Assembly: GCA_009937085.1 (NCBI GenBank)
Contig: JAACDD010000029.1
Span: 1 to 17,549, forward strand
From: Bacteroidota bacterium
Lineage (GTDB): Bacteria > Bacteroidota > Bacteroidia > Flavobacteriales > Flavobacteriaceae
Direction of reading: 5' to 3'
DNA: 17,549 nucleotides
Under the pieces are notes generated by a model. That model saw only the letters and a program-made list of their open reading frames with translations, searched no databases and had not been told where the DNA came from. The stretch's first letter is position 1, and each line of letters opens with the position of its first letter. The position numbers and the translations under genes are program-made. Positions 7,269 through 14,675 of the stretch are shown piece after piece.

Positions 7269-7865
7269 TTAAAATTTAAATACTAAAACTGCCATCGCGT
7301 AACTGCCAAAGGCTGTGTAAGCAGCAGCTTTGTGTACTTCTTTATTTTTATCTTTATAAATATTTGTTGCTACCATAGCAGAAAAATGAATCGTAGCTAA
7401 GGTTTTATGCGCCTTTATCGAGGAAAAGCCTTTTATTTTTTTATTGATTAGCGGCGGTGGCGTAAATAGCGACAATCCTGCCGTGGTAAAATATCCAATA
7501 TTGACCACGTCTGCCATGTCTTTGTGCAATTCGTAAAGCTCAAAATCTCCGTTGTACAATTTTCCACCAATAATACCCTGCGCAACCATAGCGGCAAGCG
7601 TCACATACCCCAACACTTGATGCGTCGTTAGCATGACACGGCGCAACTTAAGCTCCTTTTGACGTTGCTCCATTGTAAGTGGTGCAATGCCAGTAGTGCG
7701 TAAAAGTCCTTTTTCTCCCCAGAGCATTTTTTGTGTAAACACCATACGCTGCGGAAGCAGTTGCGTTTCTTGAGTTGAATTGTCAAGAAGGTTAAATAAA
7801 TCCTCCTCTTGTGAGAATCCAAAAACGGATAAAAATAAAAAAGAAATACAGACTAATTTATGCAT
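7269..7865 (-). CDS. Small membrane protein with signal peptide and four histidine-bearing helices
   Basis: Not recognised as a named family. The ATG at 7865 is preferred (198 residues); a frame two codons longer would need a TTG start. An N-terminal signal peptide (about 1-18, ending GFSQ) is followed by a soluble stretch of about 60 residues and four hydrophobic helices (about 82-100, 117-135, 155-170, 180-196). Histidines stand at or near the head of the helices: His82, His114, His153, His160 and His178. Such spacing is reminiscent of b-type cytochromes such as b561, but it is no proof of haem binding. The start overlaps the purM end by 8 nt, and the YceI-like gene follows after 1 nt. Together they may form a periplasmic lipid or electron-transfer pair (inference). 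Confidence 0.75.
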   Translation of the reverse strand: MHKLVCISFLFLSVFGFSQEEDLFNLLDNSTQETQLLPQRMVFTQKMLWGEKGLLRTTGIAPLTMEQRQKELKLRRVMLTTHQVLGYVTLAAMVAQGIIGGKLYNGDFELYELHKDMADVVNIGYFTTAGLSLFTPPPLINKKIKGFSSIKAHKTLATIHFSAMVATNIYKDKNKEVHKAAAYTAFGSYAMAVLVFKF

Positions 7866-9042
7866 ATTCAAAAGTTCCGTTTGGTGTGGTTAAGGTAAGT
7901 TTTTTCTTAGAACTGTCCTCTACCCGACCTATTATTTGCGCATCAATATCAAAAGAATTGGCTAAAGCAATAATTTCCGCAGCATGCCCAGGAGAAACAT
8001 ATAGTTCAAGACGGTGTCCCATATTGAACACCTTATACATTTCACGCCAGTCTGTTTTGGATTCAGCTTGAATCATCTCGAATAATGGCGGGATAGGAAA
8101 CATATTATCCTTAATAATGTGTCCGTTTTCAATAAAATGTAACACTTTTGTTTGCGCTCCTCCGCTACAATGCACCGCACCATGAATAGCATCACTTCCT
8201 AATTTTTCAAGAATAGCCTTCATTACGGGCGCATAGGTTCTTGTGGGAGAAAGCACTAATTTCCCAGCATCTAACGGAACGCCGTCAACGGTATCTTGAA
8301 GTTTTTTAGTCCCTGTATACACCAATTCATCTGGTACTAGTGGATCAAAACTCTCGGGGAACGTTGTTGCAAGCGATTTATCAAACACATCGTGGCGTGC
8401 CGAAGTAAGGCCGTTACTTCCCATACCTCCGTTGTATTCGCTTTCATAAGTTGCTTGACCATAAGATGCAAGACCAACAATTACATCACCCGATTGAATA
8501 TTCGCATTATCAATGACTGCATCCCGTTTTAGTCGTGCCGTAACCGTTGAGTCAACAATGATGGTACGTACCAAATCGCCGACGTCAGCAGTTTCGCCAC
8601 CGGTCAAAGTTAGCTTCATGCCATGCGCATTTAACTCATCAACCAATTCTTGTGTACCTTCTATTAAAGCTTTGATTACTTCGCCAGGAATAAGGTTTTT
8701 GTTTCGGCCGATAGTAGAGGAAATAAGGATTTCATCTACAGCACCCACACAAAGTAAATCGTCAAGATTCATGATAAGGGCATCTTGTGCAATACCTTTC
8801 CAAACGGACAAGTCGCCTGTTTTTTTCCAATACATATACGCCAAGGATGATTTTGTTCCCGCTCCATCGGCATGCATAACAAGGCAAAAGTCCTCATCGT
8901 TTGTAAGGTAGTCAGGGACGATCTTACAAAATGCTTTTGGAAATAGTCCTTTATCAATGTGTTTTATGGCCGCGTGGACATCTTCTTTATCAGCGGAAAC
9001 GCCACGCATTTGGTACCGCTCGTTAGAAAGGTTTTTTGGCAT
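7858..9042 (-). CDS. purM: Phosphoribosylformylglycinamidine cyclo-ligase (AIR synthase)
   Basis: A 394-residue PurM enzyme, which closes FGAM to AIR with ATP, step five of purine synthesis in the cytoplasm. Motifs: HADGAGTKSSLAY (57-69), ALIMNLDDLLCVGA (88-101) and TGGETADVGDLVRT (147-160). The protein is longer than the E. coli enzyme (345), as I recall for Bacteroidota homologues. The ATG at 9042 is chosen, giving MPKNLSNERYQMRGVSA; the open frame extends to 9087 only through a TTG inside glnN. With this start the gene begins 2 nt after the glnN stop. It is the second gene of the GSIII-led run. Confidence 0.92.
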   Translation of the reverse strand: MPKNLSNERYQMRGVSADKEDVHAAIKHIDKGLFPKAFCKIVPDYLTNDEDFCLVMHADGAGTKSSLAYMYWKKTGDLSVWKGIAQDALIMNLDDLLCVGAVDEILISSTIGRNKNLIPGEVIKALIEGTQELVDELNAHGMKLTLTGGETADVGDLVRTIIVDSTVTARLKRDAVIDNANIQSGDVIVGLASYGQATYESEYNGGMGSNGLTSARHDVFDKSLATTFPESFDPLVPDELVYTGTKKLQDTVDGVPLDAGKLVLSPTRTYAPVMKAILEKLGSDAIHGAVHCSGGAQTKVLHFIENGHIIKDNMFPIPPLFEMIQAESKTDWREMYKVFNMGHRLELYVSPGHAAEIIALANSFDIDAQIIGRVEDSSKKKLTLTTPNGTFEYA

Positions 9043-9044
9043 AA

Positions 9045-11231
9045 TTAACGTAAAAATAATAATTCGCGATATTTTGCGAGGGGCCAAGTTGAGTCATCAA
9101 CAATAAGTTCTAAACCGTCTGCTGCTGCTCTAATTTTATCAAAGACAGGGAGTACATTTTTAGCATACATCTGTGCGCTATCATCCAGCTTACTCATGCT
9201 ATTTGCTTTGGTTCTGGCTTTTGCTAAAGCTGCACAAGACGATGTAAGTGCATCGGTTAATGCACTAATTTTTTCAATCGTTTCCATCGCAACAGGTGCG
9301 TGTTTGACAAAGCTATCACCATAAATTTGTTTAAGCCCACTTACATTTTCAACAAGCATATGCTGGTACTTAAACGCTGTTGGAAGAATTTGATTTTTTG
9401 ACATATTCTCAAGCACAAGACTTTCAATTTCAACGCGTTGCACATACTGCTCTAACTGAATTTCATAACGTGCTTTTTGTTCAATGGGATTCATCACGTC
9501 CATCTCGTCGAACAATTCAATAACGCTGTCTTGCATGCGAACAGAAAGCGCTTCGGGTGTTTTTTTGAGGTTTGACAGTCCCCTACGAGCCGCTTCTTTT
9601 TGCCAAGAATCGCTGTAACCATCTCCATCAAAAAGGATGTTTTTGGTTGTCTTAATGTATTCACGGAGGACATTAAAAATTGCGTCGTCTTTTTTAAGTT
9701 TTTTAGACTTGATTAACCCATCCACTTCTGCCTTAAAATCTATAAGCTGCTTAGCAACAACAGTATTTAGTACCGTCATGGGAATAGCGCAGTTTTGGTT
9801 TGATCCAACTGCACGGAATTCAAATTTATTTCCCGTAAACGCAAATGGCGAAGTTCGGTTTCTGTCTGTATTATCTAATAATACATCTGGAATTTTCCCA
9901 ACAACATTAAGTTTTAAATCTGTTTTCTCTTGTGGTGATAGTTTTCCTTTTGAAACGTTTTCCAAGTCATCTAATACAGCTGAAAGCTGTGAACCAATAA
10001 ATACCGAGATTATTGCTGGAGGTGCTTCGTTCGCTCCAAGTCGGTGGTCATTTCCTGCACTAGCAACAGAAGAGCGAATAAGCGATTCATAATTTTGTAC
10101 CGCTTTGATAGCTGTCACAAAAAACGTGAGAAACTGTAAGTTACTCATGGGTGTTTTACCCGGACTTAATAAGTTTACACCTGTGTTTGTTTGCAACGAC
10201 CAATTGTTGTGTTTCCCAGAACCATTGATTCCAGAAAAAGGTTTTTCGTGCAACAACAGTTTAAATTGATGTTTACTTGCAATTTTGCCCATAATATCCA
10301 TCAACAAAGCATTGTGATCCACAGCTAAATTGGCTTCTTCAAAAATGGGAGCTAGTTCAAATTGGTTTGGTGCTACTTCGTTGTGCCGTGTTTTCACAGG
10401 GACTCCTAAGAGCATGCATTCATACTCTAACTCCCGCATAAAATTAATTGCACGGGTAGGGATAGAACCAAAATAATGATCGTCTAACTGTTGTCCTTTT
10501 GGAGGTGGATGTCCAATTAGTGTTCTTCCGGAAAGCATAATATCTGGGCGTGATGCCGCTAGGGCCTTATCGACCAAAAAATATTCCTGTTCCCAGCCAA
10601 GCGTAGCTTGTACGTGCGTTACTGTTTTATCAAAAAACTTAGCTACTTGCGTGGCAGCCTCATCTACAGCACTTAAAGCACGAAGTAAGGGCGTTTTGTT
10701 GTCCAACGCTTGTCCGGTGTAGGACACAAAAATAGTAGGAATACAGAGTGTGGAGCCATAAATGAATGCAGGGGATGATGGATCCCAAGCCGTATAGCCT
10801 CTAGCTTCAAACGTATTTCGAATACCTCCACTAGGAAAACTAGAAGCATCGGGTTCTTGTTGTACCAATTGTGAGCCATCAAAGTACTCCAGACTATCAC
10901 CATTGGAGTCTATGTCAAAAAATGCATCGTGCTTTTCAGCAGTGGCACCTGTTAACGGCTGAAACCAGTGCGTATAATGCGTAGCTCCCATCGAGATTGC
11001 CCAATCTTTCATGGATGCAGCTACATGGTCTGCAACCGAACGATTGATTTTTGTTCCCTTTTCAATAGCTTCATTTATCTCTTTAAAGGCCTGTTTTGTG
11101 AGAAATGTACGCATGGCCTTTTTGGTAAACACATGGCTAGCAAAAAGACTAGATTTTTTTTGATCGGAGTGGAATGCTTTAGGGGAGCGGATTACCGCGT
11201 CCTGGATGGCTTGAAAACGCAGTTTGTTCAT
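9045..11231 (-). CDS. glnN: Glutamine synthetase type III
   Basis: A 728-residue cytoplasmic enzyme making glutamine from glutamate, ammonia and ATP. The length is typical of GSIII, about twice that of GSII. Active-site motifs visible: GWEQEYFLVD (212-221), RHNEVAPNQFE (282-292), NGSGKHNN (336-343), NDHRLGANE (394-402) and TGNKFEFRAVG (466-476). The N-terminal region with HVFTKKAMRTFL (33-44) and the long C-terminal helical part (about 500-728) are GSIII-specific. Type III enzymes are the characteristic GS of Bacteroidota and cyanobacteria. It heads the seven-gene minus-strand run and is divergent from the GSII gene at 11463 across 231 nt. A TATATTTG box lies upstream. Confidence 0.97.
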   Translation of the reverse strand: MNKLRFQAIQDAVIRSPKAFHSDQKKSSLFASHVFTKKAMRTFLTKQAFKEINEAIEKGTKINRSVADHVAASMKDWAISMGATHYTHWFQPLTGATAEKHDAFFDIDSNGDSLEYFDGSQLVQQEPDASSFPSGGIRNTFEARGYTAWDPSSPAFIYGSTLCIPTIFVSYTGQALDNKTPLLRALSAVDEAATQVAKFFDKTVTHVQATLGWEQEYFLVDKALAASRPDIMLSGRTLIGHPPPKGQQLDDHYFGSIPTRAINFMRELEYECMLLGVPVKTRHNEVAPNQFELAPIFEEANLAVDHNALLMDIMGKIASKHQFKLLLHEKPFSGINGSGKHNNWSLQTNTGVNLLSPGKTPMSNLQFLTFFVTAIKAVQNYESLIRSSVASAGNDHRLGANEAPPAIISVFIGSQLSAVLDDLENVSKGKLSPQEKTDLKLNVVGKIPDVLLDNTDRNRTSPFAFTGNKFEFRAVGSNQNCAIPMTVLNTVVAKQLIDFKAEVDGLIKSKKLKKDDAIFNVLREYIKTTKNILFDGDGYSDSWQKEAARRGLSNLKKTPEALSVRMQDSVIELFDEMDVMNPIEQKARYEIQLEQYVQRVEIESLVLENMSKNQILPTAFKYQHMLVENVSGLKQIYGDSFVKHAPVAMETIEKISALTDALTSSCAALAKARTKANSMSKLDDSAQMYAKNVLPVFDKIRAAADGLELIVDDSTWPLAKYRELLFLR

Positions 11232-11256
11232 GATATTAAGGTGTTAAGGTAAAACA

Positions 11257-11264
11257 CAAATATA
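11257..11264 (-). promoter_or_regulatory. -7 element for glnN
   Basis: The minus strand reads TATATTTG here, an exact match to TAnnTTTG, 25 nt before the glnN start. No good TTG is found at the -33 position, so the promoter may need an activator (inference). Confidence 0.5.
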
Positions 11265-11346
11265 CATTAAATCTAACGACTAAATTTCAGGATATTCCAT
11301 TTTGGTTTTGTGTATTTACAAAAAAAATATTTCAATATTAGCAATA

Positions 11347-11371
11347 AATACCCTCAAAAATTAGGGGTATT
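11347..11371. promoter_or_regulatory. Inverted repeat between the two GS genes; candidate operator
   Basis: AATACCC (11347-11353) and GGGTATT (11365-11371) form a perfect 7-bp inverted repeat with an 11-nt AT-rich spacer, extended by one T-G pair. It lies roughly midway in the 231-nt divergent region, about 64 nt before the glnA box and 83 nt before the glnN box. There is no following T-run on either strand, which argues for a protein site rather than a terminator. It shares its ATACCC core with the repeat upstream of glnK. Confidence 0.45.
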
Positions 11372-11434
11372 ATAAAAATATATGCATTGTTTATAAAAAA
11401 ACACCCATAAATGTAGTGGGCTTCCATAAAATTT

Positions 11435-11442
11435 TATTTTTG
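11435..11442 (+). promoter_or_regulatory. -7 element for glnA
   Basis: TATTTTTG matches TAnnTTTG and lies 20 nt before the glnA ATG, predicting a short leader. The -33 region has no clear TTG. The surrounding AT richness lowers confidence. Confidence 0.4.
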
Positions 11443-11462
11443 TTAAACATTTTTAATAAATC

Positions 11463-12470
11463 ATGAATAAAGCAAAACTTGAATACATTTGGTTGGACGG
11501 ATATAAGCCGACTGCCAACTTACGAAGTAAAACAAAAATTGTTAGCGACTTTTCTGGAAAGCTAGCGGATGTCGATATGTGGTCTTTTGACGGTAGTTCA
11601 ACCCTCCAAGCAGAAGGTGGTTCTTCAGACTGTTTATTAAAGCCCGTTGCTATTTATCCTGATCCAGAGCGTAAAAACGCATACTTAGTGATGACTGAGG
11701 TGCTTAACGCAGATGGATCTGCACACGAGTCTAACGGCCGTGCCACTATTGAGGATGATGATGATGATTTTTGGTTTGGATTTGAGCAAGAATATTTCCT
11801 TTGGGACCCAGAAACAAATCTTCCGTTAGGTTTCCCAAAAGACCAAACACCACAAGGACAGTTCTACTGTTCAGTAGGTGCAAAAAATTCTTTTGGTCGT
11901 GAAATTATGGACCGTCATTTAGACATTTGTCTTGAGGCAGGACTAAACGTTGAAGGTACGAACGGTGAGGTTGCGCCAGGACAGTGGGAATTCCAAATTT
12001 TCGCAAAAGGTGCTGCTGAAGCAGGAGACCAAATTTGGATTGCACGTTATATCCTAGAGCGTTTAGGTGAGGACTATGGCCTAGCTATTGACTACCACCC
12101 AAAACCACTTGGTGCTACAGACTGGAACGGTTCAGGTATGCACGCAAACTTCTCTAACTCAATCCTTAGAACTTGTGGTTCTAAAGAAACGTATGATAAA
12201 ATTTGTGAAGCTTTCCGCCCAGTAGTAAAAGAACACATCGATGTATACGGTGCGTATAACGATCAACGTCTTACAGGTGAGCACGAAACCCAGTCTATTA
12301 CTGAGTTTAGCTATGGTGTATCTGACCGTGGAGCGTCTATTCGTATTCCGATTATGACGGTTGAAAAAGGTTGGAAAGGATGGTTGGAAGACCGTCGTCC
12401 AGCTTCAAACGGAGATCCGTATAAAATTGCGGCGCGTATTATTAAAACCGTAAAATCAGCTGACGTATAG
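11463..12470 (+). CDS. glnA: Glutamine synthetase type II (eukaryote-like)
   Basis: A 335-residue cytoplasmic GS of the short type found in eukaryotes and some bacteria. It begins with the beta-grasp opening LEYIWLDGYKPT (6-17). Catalytic motifs: WSFDGSST (40-47), GFEQEYFLWD (106-115), NGEVAPGQWEFQ (167-178), NGSGMHANFS (222-231), RGASIRIP (289-296) and EDRRPASNGDPY (309-320), all complete. An acidic run of five Asp follows Glu97. The adenylylation site and C-terminal region of type I enzymes are absent. The divergent pairing with GSIII suggests either joint control or a switch between enzymes. An intrinsic terminator follows 24 nt after the stop. Confidence 0.96.
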   Translation: MNKAKLEYIWLDGYKPTANLRSKTKIVSDFSGKLADVDMWSFDGSSTLQAEGGSSDCLLKPVAIYPDPERKNAYLVMTEVLNADGSAHESNGRATIEDDDDDFWFGFEQEYFLWDPETNLPLGFPKDQTPQGQFYCSVGAKNSFGREIMDRHLDICLEAGLNVEGTNGEVAPGQWEFQIFAKGAAEAGDQIWIARYILERLGEDYGLAIDYHPKPLGATDWNGSGMHANFSNSILRTCGSKETYDKICEAFRPVVKEHIDVYGAYNDQRLTGEHETQSITEFSYGVSDRGASIRIPIMTVEKGWKGWLEDRRPASNGDPYKIAARIIKTVKSADV

Positions 12471-12493
12471 TCTACTCGATTTTAATCAAACAC

Positions 12494-12536
12494 AAAAACC
12501 TGTTTTTCAAACATTTTGAAAAGCAGGTTTTTTTTT
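12494..12536. terminator. Bidirectional terminator between glnA and the exchanger gene
   Basis: AAAAACCTGTTTTTCAAA (12494-12511) pairs with the arm from 12515 onward (TTTGAAAAGCAGGTT plus Ts), with one G-T pair and a 3-nt loop. A-tract on the left and T-tract on the right make it work on both strands. The T-tract includes the last bases of the convergent exchanger gene's stop codon (12535-12537). Confidence 0.85.
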
Positions 12537-13467
12537 ACGCTAAAGTCTGCACCATATAAGCCACATAACAGAGCACCAAGACAAGCCCTTGTCGCCATGA
12601 AAGCTGTAAGCTATTGGAAAATAACACCAGCGGCAGCAAGATTACCGCAAAGCCAATCATCACCCAAATATCAAATGCCAAAAGTTGCGCATCTCCTACG
12701 TGCAGCGGATGAATAACCGCCGTAATACCCAATACGGTAAGTATATTAAATAAGTTAGAACCAATTAAGTTCCCTATAGAAATGCCCTGTTCTTTTTTGG
12801 CAATTGCCATTCCAGAGGCCACCAATTCAGGTAAACTTGTACCTATGGAAACCAACGTAATTCCAATAATACGTTCGCTCACATCATATGCTCGCGCTAA
12901 GCCTATGGCACCCTGTACCAACCATTGCGATCCAAATGCAAGTCCAAACGAACCAAGTGCCATAAAAAACAGAATCCAACCCCATGATTTGAATGGGACT
13001 TCATCGGGTGTTTCTTGCACCACTACGGTGGGTTGAAATTTAATCAAATACGTCATCACTGCAACAAGAACAACAAGCAAGACAATCCCTTCAGATTGGG
13101 TAATTTTCCCATTATAAAGTAGAAACAGTAGCAGTAGCGAAACGCCAAAAACTACAGGCCAATCAAATTGGTAAAAACTTTTTTGTACTTGAATGCGACC
13201 AAAAAGTAAAATAGTTCCAAGTACAAATCCAAGATTTGCAATATTTGATCCCACCACATTACTCAGCGACAAATCGGGATAGCCTTCTAGCGCTGCACGA
13301 ATACTGGTAATGAGTTCGGGCAAAGAAGTTGCAAAAGATACTATGGTCATCCCTACGACCACTTTAGGAACCTGCCATCGTGCGGCAGTTGCCACAGCGG
13401 CACGCAGTAGCCATTCGCCACCTAAAAGCAGTAACGCAAGACCTCCAACAAGTAGTAGCGTATTCAT
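12535..13467 (-). CDS. Calcium/sodium antiporter of the CaCA superfamily (YrbG-like)
   Basis: A 310-residue inner-membrane exchanger with about ten transmembrane segments in two homologous halves. The alpha-1 repeat (about 39-80) has SFATSLPELITS with Glu51 and SNVVGSNIANLG. The alpha-2 repeat (about 202-246) has SIGTSLPELVAS with Glu214 and GNLIGSNLFNILTVLG. These acidic and asparagine residues form the cation site in the family. A charged loop (about 150-160) joins the halves. The family exports Ca2+ in exchange for Na+ or H+; the ion used here is not determined by sequence. Gene context gives no link to the nitrogen genes; it is convergent with glnA and divergent from the small gene at 13514. 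Confidence 0.92.
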   Translation of the reverse strand: MNTLLLVGGLALLLLGGEWLLRAAVATAARWQVPKVVVGMTIVSFATSLPELITSIRAALEGYPDLSLSNVVGSNIANLGFVLGTILLFGRIQVQKSFYQFDWPVVFGVSLLLLFLLYNGKITQSEGIVLLVVLVAVMTYLIKFQPTVVVQETPDEVPFKSWGWILFFMALGSFGLAFGSQWLVQGAIGLARAYDVSERIIGITLVSIGTSLPELVASGMAIAKKEQGISIGNLIGSNLFNILTVLGITAVIHPLHVGDAQLLAFDIWVMIGFAVILLPLVLFSNSLQLSWRQGLVLVLCYVAYMVQTLA

Positions 13468-13501
13468 GTTTTGTGGCGAAGATACGGTGCAGAAGGTTTT
13501 G

Positions 13502-13509
13502 TACCTTTG
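13502..13509 (+). promoter_or_regulatory. -7 element TACCTTTG immediately upstream of the 49-residue gene
   Basis: An exact TAnnTTTG match ends 4 nt before the ATG at 13514. With the usual distance from this element to the transcription start, the mRNA would begin at or next to the start codon. Confidence 0.55.
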
Positions 13510-13513
13510 CGTT

Positions 13514-13663
13514 ATGCAAAAAAAAGTGTTTCAGTTTTTGGCAAAATGCAATAAACTATTCTTGCCCAGTTTGACGAAAAAGCAGGTGGATTTGGCTAAA
13601 GCTTCTAAAGGACAGCTGTTACTCATTGCATGGCGTGCTTATGTTACAATGCGTGCGATTTAA
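13514..13663 (+). CDS. Small basic protein, flavobacterial 'SsrA-binding-like' type
   Basis: A 49-residue basic protein starting MQKKVFQFLAKCNKLFLPS and ending WRAYVTMRAI. I recall very similar proteins of about 50 residues across Flavobacteriia (pattern KxxxFxxLAKxNKxxLPS...DLxKASKxQxxxIxWRxYVTxxAL). Many are labelled 'SsrA-binding protein', although they are far too short to be SmpB (about 150) and lack its fold. Function is therefore unknown. The frame is open further upstream, antisense to the exchanger gene, but the ATG at 13514 gives the conserved start and has a -7 element just before it. It ends 30 nt from the convergent transglutaminase gene. Confidence 0.7.
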   Translation: MQKKVFQFLAKCNKLFLPSLTKKQVDLAKASKGQLLLIAWRAYVTMRAI

Positions 13664-13693
13664 GGTGGAATCCATAGCCATTATATTGGTTCC

Positions 13694-14671
13694 TTATTGT
13701 TGTTGCTGTTGTTGCTGTTGCTGAATTAAAATTTCTTGATGTTTAGCAAAGCTGTTCGTTATTATTTCTAGAACGTTTGTGTTATTGGCAGGCAACATTT
13801 CCTCAGATTCAGAATTATTAAAATACTTTTTATCATTTATTTTAACGCTAACCATAAGTTGGTCATTGGAATCGCCAGAATACACTCCCTTTAGAGGGGA
13901 ACAATCTTTGTAATGCCTCCCGACCGACAACTTCACATGATTGTCGCTAATCAAACAGTTATTTGTTGGGTCAATTCCAATCCATCCAAGTTTTGGGATA
14001 TAGGCTTCCACCCAGGCATGTGTTGCTCCTACTCCTCTAAAATCTGAATTCTCTTTTGGGCAGATATATCCGCTAACATATCGTGATGGGATCCCAATAA
14101 GACGGTTCAGATAAAGTAAAAAAGTTGTAAAATCTTGACATACCCCCGCCTTCAATTCCCACACTTCGGATAGGGATGTATCAACGTTTGTAATTCCTTT
14201 TTTATACGTAAAACCCTTATAAACGTATTCTGATAAATGAATACAAACATCCAAAGGGCTCATGTCTATATAGTTTTTGGGTAATATGGATTCAATTTCG
14301 CTAAAATAAAACTCCTCTGATTGCTGTAAATATTCAAAAAATGAAACATCGCCTTTTAATTCGGCCACACTTTGCCATTGTGTTTTTGGTGCTTCTTCGT
14401 TAATGGGTATGGGTAGGCTCGATATAGTAACATCTAAAATCGATTTAACAATCATTTCACTGTGATGGTTAATAATATTAAACGTACCAATAGTATTTCC
14501 AAAAAAATCTTGATGCATTGTTATTTGTGGTGCGGTTGATATTTCTAAAACGTGACTATTTATTTTTTGAAACTTACTCGAAATTGGGTAAAGCATAATT
14601 TGATTAGCGTGATAGCGGACAGCACTAGAGTAGCTATATTTCGTGATGTGCTCTATGTAAACTTTTCTCAT
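13694..14671 (-). CDS. Transglutaminase-like cysteine protease-fold protein with polyglutamine tail
   Basis: A 325-residue protein. An N-terminal beta-rich domain (about 1-90, starting VYIEHITKYSYSSAVRYH) precedes a transglutaminase core. The catalytic triad is visible: Cys178 in AGVCQDFTTF, His218 in GATHAWVEAY and Asp234 in GIDPTNN. The family includes peptidases and amidases, so crosslinking cannot be assumed. The C-terminus (317-325) is nine consecutive Gln, encoded by mixed CAA and CAG codons. No signal peptide is seen, so cytoplasmic. It starts 4 nt after the alpha-E stop and is the last gene of a three-gene operon with the ATP-grasp protein, the arrangement predicted for peptide synthesis or tagging. 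Confidence 0.9.
   Translation of the reverse strand: MRKVYIEHITKYSYSSAVRYHANQIMLYPISSKFQKINSHVLEISTAPQITMHQDFFGNTIGTFNIINHHSEMIVKSILDVTISSLPIPINEEAPKTQWQSVAELKGDVSFFEYLQQSEEFYFSEIESILPKNYIDMSPLDVCIHLSEYVYKGFTYKKGITNVDTSLSEVWELKAGVCQDFTTFLLYLNRLIGIPSRYVSGYICPKENSDFRGVGATHAWVEAYIPKLGWIGIDPTNNCLISDNHVKLSVGRHYKDCSPLKGVYSGDSNDQLMVSVKINDKKYFNNSESEEMLPANNTNVLEIITNSFAKHQEILIQQQQQQQQQ
13697..13723 (-). repeat. CAA/CAG microsatellite encoding Gln9
   Basis: Nine glutamine codons, read on the minus strand as CAG CAA CAG CAA CAA CAG and then three CAA, lie directly before the TAA stop. The CAG CAA pattern could slip during replication and change tail length. Confidence 0.85.
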
Positions 14672-14675
14672 TATA

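Noticed and set aside
8513..8911. Plus-strand open frame opposite purM
   Set aside because: Antisense to the conserved PurM core, no recognisable motif.
9043..9087. N-terminal extension of purM
   Set aside because: It needs a TTG codon inside glnN and adds residues unlike PurM; the ATG at 9042 gives the normal start 2 nt after glnN.
9637..10092. Plus-strand open frame opposite glnN
   Set aside because: Antisense to the GSIII catalytic region; no features of a real gene.
11232..11462. Glutamine riboswitch or similar leader RNA before the GS genes
   Set aside because: Predicted leaders are only about 15-20 nt, too short for a known aptamer, and no conserved fold was seen.
13310..13513. Longer upstream version of the 49-residue protein
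   Set aside because: The extension is antisense to the exchanger gene, while the conserved N-terminus and the -7 element both point to the ATG at 13514.
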